A stretch of 64,000 nt of DNA from Anaerolineales bacterium (GTDB taxonomy: Bacteria; Chloroflexota; Anaerolineae; Anaerolineales; Villigracilaceae), in contig JACZJC010000078.1 of NCBI GenBank assembly GCA_014860745.1, forward strand, positions 115,144-179,143, read 5' to 3'. The notes beneath the pieces are model-generated. The model was not told where the DNA came from and ran no database searches. It worked only from the letters and a program-made list of their open reading frames with translations. The position numbers and the translations under genes were made by a program. Below, in pieces: positions 36,481 to 45,082 of the stretch (positions are counted from its first letter, which is position 1; every line of letters starts with the position of its first letter).

Positions 36481-37173
36481 TTATCTCTCTCCCCAGTGAA
36501 TCGCAATCGTCCCAAACATCAGCCGTTGGAAGTTGACATTTTTGAATCCAGCCTTCGCCATGCGTTCCGCCATATCTTCGGCGGTGACAAATCCTTCGGT
36601 GGTTTCGGGTAAATAACGATAAGCCTCATTGACGCCTGTCAATAGCCCGCCGAGAGTGGGGATGACCAGGTGCATGTGAATCCAAATGAATGGCGAGAGG
36701 ATATTTTTCTTCGGGCGTGTGGTGTCAAGGATGACGATCCTTCCGCCGGGTTTGAGGGCGCGGTATTGTTCATTCAACGCCTGCTGGATGTCGGTCACAT
36801 TGCGCATCAAAAAACCAGAAACAATTGCATCGAATATCTGGTCTTTGAATGGCAGGTTCAATGCATCCGCTGCGGACCATTGCAGGTTTCCGTTTTTATT
36901 TCCAACGCGCATCATCTCGATTGTAAAATCCGCGGCAGTAACTTTGGCCTTCGGCTCCTGTGTCAGCGCCTCGCGTGCCAAATCACCGGTGCCAGTTCCC
37001 AGGTCCAGCAAAGATGCGTTTGGGATCAACCTGGCGCGATGGATCACCTCCTTCCGCCAGCGAATGTCCTGCCCGCCGGTCATCAGGCGGTTCATCAAAT
37101 CGTAACGATGTGCGATCTTCGTAAACATGGATTGAACGTAGCGGGCGCGTTCATTTCCCGTCAATTGGGTCAT
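36481..37173 (-). CDS. ubiE: UbiE/COQ5-family methyltransferase (demethylmenaquinone)
   Basis: A 230-residue AdoMet-dependent methyltransferase. Motifs: MFTKIAHRYDLMNRLMTGGQ (family N-terminus), LLDLGTGTGDLA (motif I), FLMRNVTD and ALKPGGRIVILDTTRP. Such enzymes perform the final C-methylation of demethylmenaquinone. It is divergent from menA, with which it shares a 70-base intergenic region, supporting a menaquinone role. The ATG is preceded by GGAGAG. Confidence 0.92.
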   Translation of the reverse strand: MTQLTGNERARYVQSMFTKIAHRYDLMNRLMTGGQDIRWRKEVIHRARLIPNASLLDLGTGTGDLAREALTQEPKAKVTAADFTIEMMRVGNKNGNLQWSAADALNLPFKDQIFDAIVSGFLMRNVTDIQQALNEQYRALKPGGRIVILDTTRPKKNILSPFIWIHMHLVIPTLGGLLTGVNEAYRYLPETTEGFVTAEDMAERMAKAGFKNVNFQRLMFGTIAIHWGER

Positions 37174-37243
37174 AATCTCTCCGGGTTCCTGCGGGGTGTG
37201 TTGTGAAGCGGAATTATAAACGCATGTTATACTGCGGCTTCAA

Positions 37244-38137
37244 ATGGGAAATCGACCGTCTCTTTTTCAAATCTGGTGGCTGGCCATTCGGCCCAAAACA
37301 TTACCCGCCGCCGCATCCGGCGTAGTGATGGGAAGCGCGCTGGCATGGCATGATGGTTCGTTTCAATTTTTTGCTGCGCTGGCGGCTTTGCTGGTTGCGC
37401 TGCTTTTGCAGATCGGCAGCAATGTGGCCAATGATGTCTTCGATTTTGAGCGCGGCGCGGACACCTCCGAACGGAAAGGGCCGTTGCGTGTGACTCAGGC
37501 AGGACTCTTGACGCCAGCCCAGGTGAAGCGCGGGATGTGGGTGATCTTTGAGCTGGCTGCATTGTGCGGTTTGTATCTCGCCTCGCTTCGCGGCTGGACC
37601 GTGATCCTGATCGGCGTTGCAGCCATTCTCTCTGCTATCGCATATACCGGCGGGCCGTTCCCGCTTGGTTATTACGGGCTTGGCGATCTTTTCGTATTTA
37701 TCTTTTTCGGTCTTGCCGCTGTGGCAGGGACATATTTTGTGCAAACCGGGTCTGTCAGCCCGGCGGCGTGGTGGATGGCAATTCCGGTTGGGTTGATCAT
37801 AACGGCAATCCTGGTTGTTAATAATTTGCGTGATATCGAAAATGACCGCACGGCCGGCAAGCACACGCTGGCCGTGATTTTTGGAGAACAATTCACAAGA
37901 GCTGAGTATCTTTTATGCATGGCGGTTGCATATATGATTTTGCCTGTGCTGGTTGTAGTGAACATCATCCCTGCCGCTGGTCTGGTGGCATGGCTTTCCC
38001 TGCCGATTGCGATTAGAACAGTACGAACCGTTTTCACACAAAAAGGGCGTCCATTGAACACAGCGCTCGCCGGGACCGGACAGGCCGCCCTGGTTTACAG
38101 CCTTTTATTTTGGGTGGGATTGATACTATCGGGCTAA
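37244..38137 (+). CDS. menA: 1,4-dihydroxy-2-naphthoate polyprenyltransferase MenA
   Basis: A 297-residue membrane prenyltransferase of the UbiA superfamily with about eight or nine helices. The two aspartate-rich motifs are NDVFDFERGAD and NNLRDIENDRTAGK, typical of MenA. The N-terminus (WWLAIRPKTLPAAASGVVMG) matches the family. It makes demethylmenaquinone, the substrate of the divergently transcribed ubiE-type gene. A TATACT element ten bases before the ATG suggests a very short leader (about four bases). Confidence 0.93.
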   Translation: MGNRPSLFQIWWLAIRPKTLPAAASGVVMGSALAWHDGSFQFFAALAALLVALLLQIGSNVANDVFDFERGADTSERKGPLRVTQAGLLTPAQVKRGMWVIFELAALCGLYLASLRGWTVILIGVAAILSAIAYTGGPFPLGYYGLGDLFVFIFFGLAAVAGTYFVQTGSVSPAAWWMAIPVGLIITAILVVNNLRDIENDRTAGKHTLAVIFGEQFTRAEYLLCMAVAYMILPVLVVVNIIPAAGLVAWLSLPIAIRTVRTVFTQKGRPLNTALAGTGQAALVYSLLFWVGLILSG

Positions 38138-38192
38138 CTCTAAAGTTTCGATCCTTCACAACGAAATCGAGGCTGCTCGATCACCTGGTTTC

Positions 38193-38933
38193 TCAAATTG
38201 CAAATTTCCATTTGCACCACTTTTGTTCCAGCCAATCCACTCCGAAATACATTCCCAAACCAAGCAAGCTCATTGCCGCCACACCCGCGTACATGGCGGG
38301 GTAATCAAACAAGGTGCTTCCGTTGTAATATATGTAATAGCCAAGCCCGTATTTTGTTGCGAATAGTTCGGAGATATACAATACCGCCACTGCGGTTCCG
38401 ATGGACTGACGCAGCGCAGTTAGAATCGCCGGGAGGCTGGCGGGTAAATAAACGAATCGGAATAATGCCCTGCGTCCCGCGCCGAGACTTTGTAAACTTT
38501 GCAATAACTGGGGCGGAATTCCAAGCGCCTGGTCGCGGACCAACACAACGATCTGGAAAAAGAGGATTAAAAAGATAAGCGTGATCTTGGCCGTGTCTCC
38601 AATGCCCAAAAATAATAGGACCACCGGCACAAAGACCACTTTTGGTATTGGATACAATAGGTAAATAACGGGGGAAAGGAATCGATTTGCGGTCTTTGTT
38701 GCACCGATTGCCAGCCCCGCGGGTGCAGCGATCAGCACCGAGAGCAGCATCCCGGCAGTGACACGCCACAAGCTTACACCGAAATGAATCAATAATCCGT
38801 TGCCAAGTTCCTCAAAGAAGACGATAAACACCTCAAATGGGGTTGGCAAAATGGGCCGGTTCACGATCATTGCGGTTATTTGCCATGCGATGGCCAACCC
38901 AAGGGCGGCGAGGAGTACATCACGCCGTTTCAT
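38193..38933 (-). CDS. ABC importer permease, SsuC/TauC family
   Basis: A 246-residue permease with about six helices. The cytoplasmic loop LQSLQSLGAGRRALFRFVYLPASLP is the EAA motif that contacts the ATPase. It overlaps the ATPase gene upstream (start 38933 against end 38920), so the two are coupled. Family members import nitrate, sulfonates, taurine or thiamine precursors; the substrate is not determined. The C-terminus, GMYFGVDWLEQKWCKWK, is as expected. Confidence 0.9.
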   Translation of the reverse strand: MKRRDVLLAALGLAIAWQITAMIVNRPILPTPFEVFIVFFEELGNGLLIHFGVSLWRVTAGMLLSVLIAAPAGLAIGATKTANRFLSPVIYLLYPIPKVVFVPVVLLFLGIGDTAKITLIFLILFFQIVVLVRDQALGIPPQLLQSLQSLGAGRRALFRFVYLPASLPAILTALRQSIGTAVAVLYISELFATKYGLGYYIYYNGSTLFDYPAMYAGVAAMSLLGLGMYFGVDWLEQKWCKWKFAI

Positions 38934-39687
38934 GCTGCATCTCCTTCAAGAGTGTGCCGCACATCTCATGATATTCCTGGCTCGTTTTGTATTTGCTTTT
39001 GCCGGCATTTGGATTCTCGAAAATTTTTGCCTGTCGATTCGGCGCATCGCCGAGCAGGAGGATTTTCCTGCCGAGGGTTGCAGCCTCCTCAATTGAGTGC
39101 GTGACGATGACCAGGGTCAAATTTTTCTCGGCGCATAAACCGATTGTGAGGTTTTGTAAATCTTCGCGGGTGAGTGCGTCTAGGGAAGAGAATGGTTCAT
39201 CCATCAAGAGCAGGTCGGGTTCGAGGACCAGGGTGCGGGCAATCGCGGTACGCTGGCGTTGTCCGCCGGAGAGTTGGGCGGGGAATTTTTCTGCAACTTC
39301 GGCCAGCCCCAGCCTCTCCTGCCAGTGACTGACATTCTCCCGCGGCAGGTAATTCTCAGGCGTGTGTTTTCCATCCGCGCCGTAAAAATTTCGGACGCGC
39401 AGTCCCAGCGCCACATTTTCATGGACGGTCGCCCAGGGAAGCAATCCATAATCTTGAAGGATCAATCCGCTGGTCGGCCGGGGACGGGAGAGTGGTTCAT
39501 CATCAATTTTGATTTCACCTAAAGTGGGCTGGCGTAATCCCGCAAGCAGATAAAGCAGGGTGGTCTTGCCGCAGCCTGAGGGACCGAGAATTGCCCACGT
39601 CTCACCGCGAAAGATAGTGAGTGAGAAATTCTCGAAGAGCGGAGCGGCGTGGGGATGGGCGAATGTAAGAGAATTGATTTCGATCAT
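38920..39687 (-). CDS. ABC importer ATPase, SsuB/TauB family
   Basis: A 255-residue ATPase: Walker A GPSGCGKTT, signature LSGGQRQR, Walker B LLLMDEPFSSLDA. The start MIEINSLTF (39687) is chosen by family N-terminus; a TTG three codons earlier is possible. No good ribosome binding site exists for either, and a strong hairpin lies 12 bases upstream. It overlaps the permease by 14 bases and follows the substrate-binding lipoprotein gene. Confidence 0.9.
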   Translation of the reverse strand: MIEINSLTFAHPHAAPLFENFSLTIFRGETWAILGPSGCGKTTLLYLLAGLRQPTLGEIKIDDEPLSRPRPTSGLILQDYGLLPWATVHENVALGLRVRNFYGADGKHTPENYLPRENVSHWQERLGLAEVAEKFPAQLSGGQRQRTAIARTLVLEPDLLLMDEPFSSLDALTREDLQNLTIGLCAEKNLTLVIVTHSIEEAATLGRKILLLGDAPNRQAKIFENPNAGKSKYKTSQEYHEMCGTLLKEMQHETA

Positions 39688-39699
39688 GGGAGGCAAAAG

Positions 39700-39732
39700 A
39701 AGTGACAGTCACCCATCAGGGGACTGTCACTT
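39700..39732 (-). terminator. Intercistronic hairpin between lipoprotein and ATPase genes
   Basis: AAGTGACAGTC (39700-39710) and GACTGTCACTT (39722-39732) are perfectly complementary, and CCC/GGG in the loop can extend the stem. On the minus strand it is followed by CTTTT, a weak T-run. Such a hairpin between a binding-protein gene and its transporter genes often acts as a leaky terminator or RNA-stabiliser, giving more binding protein than membrane parts. Confidence 0.55.
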
Positions 39733-39756
39733 GATTATAACGGTACCAACTGTCGG

Positions 39757-40722
39757 TTAGGGAAGAAGCGAAGCATTGACCGAGTCTGCGTAAGAAACAT
39801 CGGCGGTCAACATTCCTTTTTGTTTGGCCCAGCTCAAGGCATCGTTCCATTCTTCTTGAGAGGGGATACCTGCCGCTGGGAAAAGCGGAATTTTGTAGGA
39901 CTCAAGTAATGGAGGAGGGACAAGTTTATTCTCGCTGAGAACGTTCGTGAATTTTGCCGGGTCGTTGTTGAGCGCGGCGATGGCATCTTCGATGGCGGCA
40001 AGAAAAGCGCGCACGGCATCCGGGTTGGCGTCGATCACTTCTTTACGGAAGGAGATCACGCTGGAGCCGTATTCGGGATGCTGCGAATCATCGAGCACGA
40101 TTACCGCGCCTTGCTGGACGGCCAACGCACCGAGCGGGTCGGGGAGCACAGCCGCTTTGACTTCACCAGATGCAAGCAATGCCATGCGGTCGGGGATTTT
40201 TGGCACGGCAATGGTTTTGATTTCATCGGCGGAGAAACCTTCGGCTTGCAAAAGCCGTTCGGTCGCATATTCGATCACTGTTCCCTGCGAGACGGCGATC
40301 TCGACACCTTTCAAGCCTGCGACCTCGGTGATGCCGCTTTGTGCAGATGCAAGGATAAAAAAGTGTCCTGACTCAATCGTGGGACGCAGAGCGTATCGGA
40401 CAACCTGAACTTGAACCTGCTCTTTGTTGAAGAGCATGGCCGAGATGGTCTCGTTCACCATGCCATCCGCCTGCCCGGCGGCGATCAATTGGTCTCGTTC
40501 GGGAGCGGATGCAACAGGAATAAATTCCACATTGACTCCATGCTTCGTAAACAAGCCTTCTTTTTGAGCAACATACATCGGAAGTGTATCGATGATGGGC
40601 AGGACAGCGATCTGGAGCGTGCCCAGTTCAGAAGTGGGCGCTTCCATCTCAGGGACGGTTGGTGCGCAGGCTGAAAGAATCATGGCAAACGATAAAAGCA
40701 TGATCAGGATTGTCTTTTGCAT
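39757..40722 (-). CDS. ABC substrate-binding lipoprotein, NMT1/THI5-like (NitT/TauT type)
   Basis: A 321-residue periplasmic-type binding protein. The start MQKTILIMLL at 40722 has GGAG upstream; it gives a lipoprotein signal peptide with lipobox LSAC. Family features: IAVLPIIDTLPMYVAQKEGLF, then GEVKAAVLPDPLGA. It belongs with the ATPase and permease next to it. Candidate substrates in the family are nitrate, sulfonate, aromatic or thiamine-precursor compounds; no residue fixes the choice. Confidence 0.88.
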   Translation of the reverse strand: MQKTILIMLLSFAMILSACAPTVPEMEAPTSELGTLQIAVLPIIDTLPMYVAQKEGLFTKHGVNVEFIPVASAPERDQLIAAGQADGMVNETISAMLFNKEQVQVQVVRYALRPTIESGHFFILASAQSGITEVAGLKGVEIAVSQGTVIEYATERLLQAEGFSADEIKTIAVPKIPDRMALLASGEVKAAVLPDPLGALAVQQGAVIVLDDSQHPEYGSSVISFRKEVIDANPDAVRAFLAAIEDAIAALNNDPAKFTNVLSENKLVPPPLLESYKIPLFPAAGIPSQEEWNDALSWAKQKGMLTADVSYADSVNASLLP

Positions 40723-40769
40723 ATTTGAATATCTCCGGGGAGGGATTTGAATTTTCAAATTATGACCCC

Positions 40770-40800
40770 GGATAATCATCACCGCCAGTGATGATTATCC
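40770..40800. promoter_or_regulatory. Perfect 13-bp palindrome upstream of the importer operon
   Basis: GGATAATCATCAC (40770-40782) and GTGATGATTATCC (40788-40800) flank five bases. CCCC and GGGG around it could lengthen an RNA stem. It lies 48 bases upstream of the lipoprotein start and after the terminator of the preceding gene, so it sits where an operator is expected. No riboswitch consensus was recognised. Confidence 0.5.
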
Positions 40801-40842
40801 ATTATTTGGGGTGATTATGTCTGTATTTTGTTCGGGTAAAGC

Positions 40843-40871
40843 AAAACCCCGGCCGCTTGATTCGCCGGGGT
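40843..40871 (-). terminator. Terminator after the LLM oxidoreductase gene
   Basis: On the minus strand CCCCGGC and GCCGGGG pair around a short loop and are followed by TTTTGC. It lies 46 bases after the oxidoreductase stop codon. Confidence 0.65.
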
Positions 40872-40916
40872 CTCGTCCTTCAAGGTATTAACGATGCTAC
40901 AGAATTTTTTTCTAGT

Positions 40917-41918
40917 TTAGCTCTGCGCGAACGTATCGATCAATAATTTGAAATTTCCACCCACGGGGTAGAGGATTGGGCAGGTGCAGCCGCGTTTGAC
41001 ATATTCCGCAACTTTGGCGCGGGCTTCCGCGGGCGTACCGGAAGCGGTGATTTTGTGCACCAACTCTTCGGGAACGAAATGCTTGGCCTTGTTGATCTGT
41101 TCCTTCGTGGCGGGCCAGCCCAATGTGGCTTGAATGTTGTTGATGACCTCCTGCGAAACATTCGAGGCTTTGGCGATGTGCGGCTGCTGCGCAAGGTATT
41201 GGCAAAGCAATTCCTTCGTATACTCGATGGCTTTGTCGTGGTCTTCATCCACCGAGCACACGATCAATTGCGGACGGTCGATGTCTTCGATCTTCCGCCC
41301 TGCCTTGTTTGCCCCTTTTTCCAGCAATTCAAGCGCTTTGTCGTTGTATTCCGGCGAAACGCAGTAATTCAACACACAGCCATCCGCGATCTCACCGGTC
41401 ATTTCCATCATCAAGTCGCCGGTGGCGCCGATCATAATTGGTATGTTACGCGGCTCGCGGCGTCCGTGAACCACATCCAATTCGATATTATCCACATGAT
41501 GAAATTCGCCGTGGAAGGTGACACGTTCCATATTCAAAAGGCGGCGCATGACCTCAATGGTTTCACGCATGGCGAGCAGGGGTTTCTTTCTTTCAATGCC
41601 CACATTCTTCGCCAGCGGATCCCACCACGCGCCGATACCGCAGATAATTCTATTCGGAGCCAGGTCGTCCAGGGTGAGAAAGGTCGCAGCGAGCAGCCCG
41701 ATGTTGCGAGTCCAGTTGTTGATGACGCCCGACCCCACTTTGATCCTGTTCGTAACGGCGGCGTAGGCGGCCATTGGCACAATGGCATCTCGCACCAAAC
41801 GTGACTCGGCCTGCCAGACCGCTTCAAAACCCTTTTCCTCCGCATACTTTGCATATTCCAGTCCGTCACGCAGGTCGTGAGAATCCTGCAAATACAATGC
41901 AACGCGATTCTTCGTCAT
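40917..41918 (-). CDS. F420-dependent LLM-class oxidoreductase (Mer-like)
   Basis: A 333-residue luciferase-like monooxygenase-fold enzyme. Family traits: [45 protein letters not shown] and [20 protein letters not shown]. The form is that of methylenetetrahydromethanopterin reductase-like enzymes, which use F420. The F420 synthesis genes begin 115 bases upstream, which supports F420 as cofactor. A good ribosome binding site (AAGGAGAATGCC) precedes the ATG. It has its own terminator and is separated from the cofC operon by another, so it is a separate unit. Confidence 0.88.
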   Translation of the reverse strand: MTKNRVALYLQDSHDLRDGLEYAKYAEEKGFEAVWQAESRLVRDAIVPMAAYAAVTNRIKVGSGVINNWTRNIGLLAATFLTLDDLAPNRIICGIGAWWDPLAKNVGIERKKPLLAMRETIEVMRRLLNMERVTFHGEFHHVDNIELDVVHGRREPRNIPIMIGATGDLMMEMTGEIADGCVLNYCVSPEYNDKALELLEKGANKAGRKIEDIDRPQLIVCSVDEDHDKAIEYTKELLCQYLAQQPHIAKASNVSQEVINNIQATLGWPATKEQINKAKHFVPEELVHKITASGTPAEARAKVAEYVKRGCTCPILYPVGGNFKLLIDTFAQS

Positions 41919-41970
41919 GGCATTCTCCTTGAATATGGTATTTACCGCCGGCCTTATCGCGGTACTCTGT

Positions 41971-42026
41971 AAAAAATTTTGCCACAGAAATCGTAAACTT
42001 CATAGGTTTACATTTCTGCGGCAAAA
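41971..42026 (-). terminator. Long terminator at the end of the F420 operon
   Basis: On the minus strand TTTTGCCGCAGAAATGTAAAC pairs imperfectly (two or three mismatches) with GTTTACGATTTCTGTGGCAAAA, and TTTTTT follows. It starts eight bases after the cofC stop codon. Confidence 0.75.
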
Positions 42027-42033
42027 TGCATGT

Positions 42034-42642
42034 CTATACTTTTGCGGCTTCCATTTTTCGGATCATCTCCAGGTCTTCCGGCAAATCCAGGTCCAGGCCC
42101 AGGGATGGAAGCTCCACGATCTCCAGGTCCGCTCCCGCTTTTTTTGCACGTTCGCAATGGCGTTTGAAAGAACCTTCGCCGAAATCATACTCGATCAAAC
42201 CGGCGGGAACCATCAACAAGGCGTTTGTTCCTTTGCCGTGCCGGTCCGGCGCGATGACAACCACCGGCGGTTTTGCCGCTCGGTCAATTAATGTCAACAC
42301 ATCATCGGCGGTAAGCAGGGGCAGGTCTGCGGGAATGACCAGAACGCCCTGGGTGGCATGCACCTGTGCCACCACGGTAGCGCGCGCCAGCGCCGTATTC
42401 AAATGCGGCTGGCCGTCTTCCTGTACGGTCTTCGCCCCGTGATTCCGCGCGATCGTAAGAGCGTGCGGGTCGCGACTGACCACCAGTACCTGGTCCAATT
42501 CCTTTAAGGAGGAGAGCGTTCTTAGGGTCCGCTCCAACAACTCCTGATTCAATGCTGTTCGTTCATCTTCATTCAGCGCCCCGGAGAGGCGGGATTTCCC
42601 CCGGCGGAGCGGTTTTACAGGGACAATTGCCCAAAGTGTCAT
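42034..42642 (-). CDS. cofC: 2-phospho-L-lactate (or PEP) guanylyltransferase CofC/FbiD
   Basis: A 202-residue nucleotidyltransferase that makes the GDP-activated three-carbon unit (lactyl or enolpyruvyl) of coenzyme F420. The N-terminus WAIVPVKPLRRGKSRLSG is the family signature, with the nucleotide-binding lysine; VIPADLPLL is the acidic loop. Its start lies three bases after the cofD stop codon. It is the last gene of the run and is followed by a terminator. Given the nitroreductase in the operon, the substrate is probably phosphoenolpyruvate, but this is inference. Confidence 0.9.
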   Translation of the reverse strand: MTLWAIVPVKPLRRGKSRLSGALNEDERTALNQELLERTLRTLSSLKELDQVLVVSRDPHALTIARNHGAKTVQEDGQPHLNTALARATVVAQVHATQGVLVIPADLPLLTADDVLTLIDRAAKPPVVVIAPDRHGKGTNALLMVPAGLIEYDFGEGSFKRHCERAKKAGADLEIVELPSLGLDLDLPEDLEMIRKMEAAKV

Positions 42643-42645
42643 TGT

Positions 42646-43605
42646 TTATAAACTCCCGATGAAGTGTAGCACATCCTTTGCCAGCCGGGTGCGATCTGTA
42701 AGGTGATTCATAAGAGTATCCGTTACCAAAGTCTGTACGTCTAATTTTTTCACATCATCTTCCAAATATGAGTCTGCATTGTCTAACACGAAACCCGTCA
42801 GAATGTTGCGATAATGCTCCGCAACCGCCAGCGCCGAAGGTTCGATTCCCAGCTCATTAAACATCTTTGCGGCTGGCCCTTTCACTGTCTTTCCGCCGAT
42901 GATTGGCGAAACCGCCACGACAGGTTTGTCGATTTTTCTGATGACCTTCAGAATCGGGTCCACACTCACCCAGGGATTGGACGGGCAAACGATGATCGCA
43001 TCTGCCTTGTCGAGCGCCTCTTTCGCGCCGGGAGTTGGCTCTGCGCCTTCAACTCCGTCGAACCGAAAGCCTTTGACGATTGGCTCGCAGTGCCTGTGAA
43101 CAAAATATTCCTGAAAGGCCAGCTCGCCCTCGTCTGTATCCACCATCGTCCGCACAGGTTTATCAGACATGGGCAAAATCGTATGCTGGATTCCCCACGA
43201 CGAGCAGAAATCTTTTGTAATTTGTGAAAGGGACTGGCCTTCTCGCAGCCTCCTTGTTCGTTCTAGGTGGGTGGCAATATCCTGGTCGCCCAGACGGAAC
43301 CACGCAGGTCCGCCAAGCCCTTCAACATTTTCAATTGTGTTCCAGGTTTCATTCATCCTTCCCCATCCGGTTTCGGGGTTGGCCAACCCCGCCAGGGTAT
43401 AACAGACAGTATCCAGGTCGGGGCAGATATACAACCCCAAATGTTCAAAATCATCGCCTGTGTTGACGATGATGGTCAATTCATCAGGAGAAAGGATATG
43501 GGCGAGTCCCTGCGCCAGTTTTGCGCCGCCGACTCCGCCTGCAAAAGCGACGATATGGCGGTTGACCAAGGACGATGCACGATGTAAATTAGGTTGAGTC
43601 ATCAT
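42646..43605 (-). CDS. cofD: F420 synthesis transferase CofD/FbiA
   Basis: A 319-residue enzyme that transfers the activated lactyl or enolpyruvyl phosphate to Fo to give (dehydro-)F420-0. Motifs: FAGGVGGAKLAQGLAHI (N-terminal signature), NTGDDFEHLGLYICPDLD, and CPSNPWVSVDPIL. Two bases separate it from the nitroreductase gene. It lies between nitroreductase and cofC in an ordered F420 operon. Length is normal. Confidence 0.94.
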   Translation of the reverse strand: MMTQPNLHRASSLVNRHIVAFAGGVGGAKLAQGLAHILSPDELTIIVNTGDDFEHLGLYICPDLDTVCYTLAGLANPETGWGRMNETWNTIENVEGLGGPAWFRLGDQDIATHLERTRRLREGQSLSQITKDFCSSWGIQHTILPMSDKPVRTMVDTDEGELAFQEYFVHRHCEPIVKGFRFDGVEGAEPTPGAKEALDKADAIIVCPSNPWVSVDPILKVIRKIDKPVVAVSPIIGGKTVKGPAAKMFNELGIEPSALAVAEHYRNILTGFVLDNADSYLEDDVKKLDVQTLVTDTLMNHLTDRTRLAKDVLHFIGSL

Positions 43606-43607
43606 TT

Positions 43608-44228
43608 TTATAAAAATTTTGTTACTTCAAGCAGTGGTTTTTTCTCCCGTGGCGCGGGAATCTCAACAGGATAACCGATCAGCAACATGGCCTGCGGTTC
43701 CCATGATTTCGGGATATTTAGTGCTTTCTGCACGGTATCCTGCGCAAACATGGGGCTGCATACCCAAACGCCGCCCAAACCTTCTGCATGGGCGGCGAGC
43801 AGTAATTGCATGCCGGCATTTGCCGTGGACTGGGTGGCGATGATGTATTCCGCTTTTCTGCGCCGCGTATCGGGATAAGCATCCATCTCGCTCATATCCA
43901 CACAGAGGATGACGACGACGGGCGCGCTATTAATTCTTTCCCGCGATTTATTTACACGTTTTGTGATTTCTTCAAGAGGGAGCTTGTCTTTTTCAAGGTC
44001 GCGTTGAAATTCCCCGGCCATTGCATCGGAAAGATGTTTTTTTGCCGATGAATCAATCATCACCATGAAGCGCCAGGGCTGGCGGTTGTGCGCGGAGGGG
44101 GCGAATGTGGCAGTGTGGAGAATGTCCGTTAAAACGGAAGCAGGCACCGGGTCAGCTTTGAAGCGGCGGATGGAACGACGAGTCCGCAGGAAGGTTTGAA
44201 GTTCCGCTTTTGTTGGCATTGGATACAT
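43608..44228 (-). CDS. Nitroreductase-family FMN enzyme, probable dehydro-F420-0 reductase
   Basis: A 206-residue nitroreductase domain (RTRRSIRRFKADPVP, TFAPSAHNRQPWRFMV, GLGGVWVCSPMF). Its sequence style and its place between cofE and cofD resemble the C-terminal domain of mycobacterial FbiB, which reduces dehydro-F420-0. Here that domain is a separate protein. This implies the phosphoenolpyruvate route of F420 synthesis. If the reductase role is wrong, it could be any flavin reductase. Confidence 0.75.
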   Translation of the reverse strand: MYPMPTKAELQTFLRTRRSIRRFKADPVPASVLTDILHTATFAPSAHNRQPWRFMVMIDSSAKKHLSDAMAGEFQRDLEKDKLPLEEITKRVNKSRERINSAPVVVILCVDMSEMDAYPDTRRRKAEYIIATQSTANAGMQLLLAAHAEGLGGVWVCSPMFAQDTVQKALNIPKSWEPQAMLLIGYPVEIPAPREKKPLLEVTKFL

Positions 44229-44270
44229 CGAGTGTATCAGGCTCGAATAAGATTTTTGTTAGTTTTTCAG

Positions 44271-45038
44271 CTACCGAAACAGGTCCTGTTCCCTCGGGCG
44301 AAGCAAGTCCTTGAGCGAGCCCTCCTGCAATGGATACGGAAAGCCGCGCACATGCACCACTGGAAGTCCTTCCGAGGCTTGACCCATCACCAGCGATGCG
44401 GCGGCGGCGAGTTCATCTGCCACGCCGATAACCGTGACCCGCAATGTGTAACCGAACAAGTCCTTATCGCCGCGTTTGTCCAACACGGCTGGAACTCCGG
44501 CCATGCCGATCGCAACACCGACGGTGCCGTTGCGCCAGGCGCGCCCGTGTGAATCGATGATGACGACCCCGATGTTTATTTTAGTGGTGGATTCTATTTC
44601 TTTTCGGATCAATTCGCAGGAACGGTCTGCGTCTTTGGGAAGAAGCAAAACCCACTCTTCAGAAGGGTTGCCTGCGCCCGCTACATTGGAATGGTCGATG
44701 CCGGCATTGGCACAGATAAAGCCGAGGTTGTGCTCAACGATGATCGTACCAGCGCGTACCCGCAGAACCTCCCGGCTTTCCTGAAGCATCAGTTCGACGA
44801 TACGCGGATCTTTTTCCGATTTTTCGGCGAGTTCGATTGCGCGTGGAGAAGGTGAGATCGTTGCGAGATTTACACTGCGGCCTTCCGCCTTGCTCACGAT
44901 CTTTTGGGCAAATACCAGGATGTCGTTATCCCGCAATTCAAGCCCGGTCTCGCGCAGAGATTTAAGAACAATATCCGCCAGGTTGTCGTCCCGGCGGATC
45001 AATGGAATATTTATTAGCGGGGTGATAGTTAGTGACAT
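44271..45038 (-). CDS. cofE: F420-0:gamma-glutamyl ligase CofE
   Basis: A 255-residue GTP-dependent ligase that adds glutamates to F420-0. Motifs: DILVFAQKIVSKAEGR, IIVEHNLGFICANAGIDHSN, VIIDSHGRAWRNGTVGVAIG. Normal length for an archaeal-type stand-alone CofE. In actinobacteria this activity is fused to a nitroreductase domain (FbiB); here the two are adjacent genes 42 bases apart. The gene starts 44 bases after the NADPH:F420 reductase gene. Confidence 0.94.
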   Translation of the reverse strand: MSLTITPLINIPLIRRDDNLADIVLKSLRETGLELRDNDILVFAQKIVSKAEGRSVNLATISPSPRAIELAEKSEKDPRIVELMLQESREVLRVRAGTIIVEHNLGFICANAGIDHSNVAGAGNPSEEWVLLLPKDADRSCELIRKEIESTTKINIGVVIIDSHGRAWRNGTVGVAIGMAGVPAVLDKRGDKDLFGYTLRVTVIGVADELAAAASLVMGQASEGLPVVHVRGFPYPLQEGSLKDLLRPREQDLFR

Positions 45039-45082
45039 GATCCATCCTGCGTACTGCGTATTTGTAAAATCGTTTTTACAAA

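Noticed and set aside
40770..40840. Possible riboswitch before the importer operon
   Set aside because: Only one simple palindrome is present; no conserved riboswitch core was recognised.
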